A program made the position numbers and the translations under genes. The notes under the pieces are model-generated. The model ran no database searches. It worked only from the letters and a program-made list of their open reading frames with translations, and was not told where the DNA came from. From an uncultured Bacteroidota bacterium (GTDB lineage: Bacteria > Bacteroidota > Bacteroidia > Chitinophagales > S012-47): a stretch of DNA of 6,878 nucleotides. Shown piece by piece: positions 6,305-6,878 of this stretch (position 1 is the first letter of the stretch; the number at the start of each line of letters is the position of its first letter). The stretch covers positions 1 through 6,878 of the forward strand of contig CAJXXO010000142.1 of the NCBI GenBank assembly GCA_913062655.1. The letters run 5' to 3'.

Positions 6305-6314
6305 TTCTGCAGAA
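6305..6314. promoter_or_regulatory. Perfect palindrome TTCTGCAGAA, candidate operator half 2
   Basis: A 10-bp perfect palindrome built of the same TTCTG and CAGAA half-sites as the dyad at 6273-6292. The two dyad centres are 27 bp apart. It overlaps a near-match to the -7 box for the rightward lipoprotein gene, a position suited to repression. The binding factor is unknown. Confidence 0.35.
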
Positions 6315-6355
6315 TGGGTAAGTTGTATCAATTAGATCCCGTAGATTAACGAAGC

Positions 6356-6878
6356 ATGAATAAGTTGGTATATGTGTCAATTGTATTGCTTTTAATTCAA
6401 GCTTGTTCCAACAAGCCTGAGTTAGATGTATATGAGCAAAGCACAATTATACCTGAGAAAAACCATCAATTTGTCCGGCCACCTGATGATGTATCTGTAA
6501 TTAATGATTCTCTTTTCGTAATATATAACCTTAGCTCATCGGCTAAAAGAGAAGTGGTATTCTTCAACACTCGTGATACGTCTACCTATGGTCTGCCGGC
6601 CAATTCGATTCTTGAAGCCTTTGCCCTTCCACAATCCTACCTGGATACCTTATCGTTCTCCATCGATACCGTAAGCAGAGCGGATTGGATAGCCTCTGAA
6701 GGCTATGATTTGGACGGGGCTACAATCTATAATGTTAGAGCTCTACAACTTCCTTTGCTATGGATTACGGGAAATTTTGTGATAAGATTTTCGCACAAAA
6801 ACAACCGTTTTCCCCAACCTATTTTTCCAAATTTTTATGCTACTTATAATCTCATAACCAATACGTTTTTAGATATAC
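6356..6878 (+). CDS. Lipoprotein of unknown function (3' truncated by window end)
   Basis: The frame is open from ATG 6356 to the window edge, giving 174 complete codons. The N-terminus MNKLVYVSIVLLLIQAC is a clear lipoprotein signal with lipobox Cys17, followed by acidic/polar residues (SNKPELDVYE) that in some Bacteroidota favour surface export. The mature part is rich in beta-strand pattern, for example DDVSVINDSLFVIYNL, then KREVVFFNTRD and PQPIFPNFYATYNL. This is reminiscent of Bacteroidota propeller-type lipoproteins such as DUF4221 or six-bladed propeller families, but the assignment is weak. The gene is divergent from the paralog pair and shares its upstream region. Codon usage and start context look native. 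It is more AT-rich than the genes in the left half of the window. Confidence 0.8.
   Translation, partial: MNKLVYVSIVLLLIQACSNKPELDVYEQSTIIPEKNHQFVRPPDDVSVINDSLFVIYNLSSSAKREVVFFNTRDTSTYGLPANSILEAFALPQSYLDTLSFSIDTVSRADWIASEGYDLDGATIYNVRALQLPLLWITGNFVIRFSHKNNRFPQPIFPNFYATYNLITNTFLDI

Larger units (their letters stand above)
6234..6355 (+). promoter_or_regulatory. AT-rich divergent intergenic region, presumed site of two promoters
   Basis: These 122 bp separate the divergent starts at 6233 (- strand) and 6356 (+ strand), so both promoters probably lie here. The sequence is much more AT-rich than its surroundings; 6241-6300 has only 14 G/C in 60. No perfect TAnnTTTG is present on either strand. 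The nearest + strand candidate is TAGTTTTC at 6300-6307 (one mismatch), 48 bp before the ATG. It overlaps one of two dyads in this region. Confidence 0.5.

Noticed and set aside
6234..6446. N-terminal extension of the first paralog up to 6446
   Set aside because: It would bury the signal peptide 71 residues inside the protein, break the length match with the paralog and overlap the start of the divergent lipoprotein gene.
1..6878. Mobile elements, tRNA/rRNA genes, toxin-antitoxin or defence modules
   Set aside because: No transposase or integrase motifs, terminal inverted repeats, cloverleaf-like sequence or known defence domains were recognised by eye. Short or diverged RNA genes could be missed without a covariance search.

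Overview
The window looks like a chromosomal segment of a member of the Bacteroidota, probably from the Saprospiria/Lewinella-like side of the phylum; the rank is inference. The main reasons are a giant secreted protein ending in a type B (gliding motility-associated) type IX secretion C-terminal domain, Cys-bracketed extracellular repeats of a kind common in that phylum, lipoproteins with short lipobox signals, start codons without purine-rich Shine-Dalgarno sequences, and one perfect match to the Bacteroidota -7 promoter box TAnnTTTG.

Layout. (1) Positions 1-2978, + strand: the 3' part of a very large cell-surface or secreted protein whose start lies outside the window. It has a propeller-like N-terminal part, a DUF11-like domain, one degenerate plus seven exactly spaced 51-residue Cys-bracketed repeats, three Ig-like modules and the T9SS sorting domain. 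(2) Positions 3021-4984, + strand: two overlapping lipoprotein genes, a glycerophosphodiester phosphodiesterase and a PhoD-like metallophosphatase, forming a likely phosphate-release or phosphodiester-degradation operon at the cell envelope. (3) Positions 4985-5034: a 50-bp gap between convergent genes, holding a degenerate 7-bp tandem repeat. (4) Positions 5035-6233, - strand: two tandem paralogous genes for small secreted proteins of unknown function, 8 bp apart. They share a nearly identical stretch at the start of the mature protein but have clearly diverged elsewhere. (5) Positions 6234-6355: an AT-rich divergent intergenic region with two related dyad sequences that could be an operator. 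(6) Positions 6356-6878, + strand: the first 174 codons of a lipoprotein gene that runs off the window.

How the parts may work together. Every gene product here appears to be exported: T9SS cargo, lipoproteins, or signal-peptide proteins. The GDPD and PhoD-like enzymes plausibly act in series on glycerophosphodiester or phosphodiester polymers, recalling the GlpQ/PhoD pair of Bacillus subtilis. The paralog pair and the divergent lipoprotein may share regulation through the dyads between them. I see no mobile element, CRISPR array, RNA gene or defence system. The most unusual content is the regular repeat array, the block of conservation in the paralog pair, and the candidate operator.
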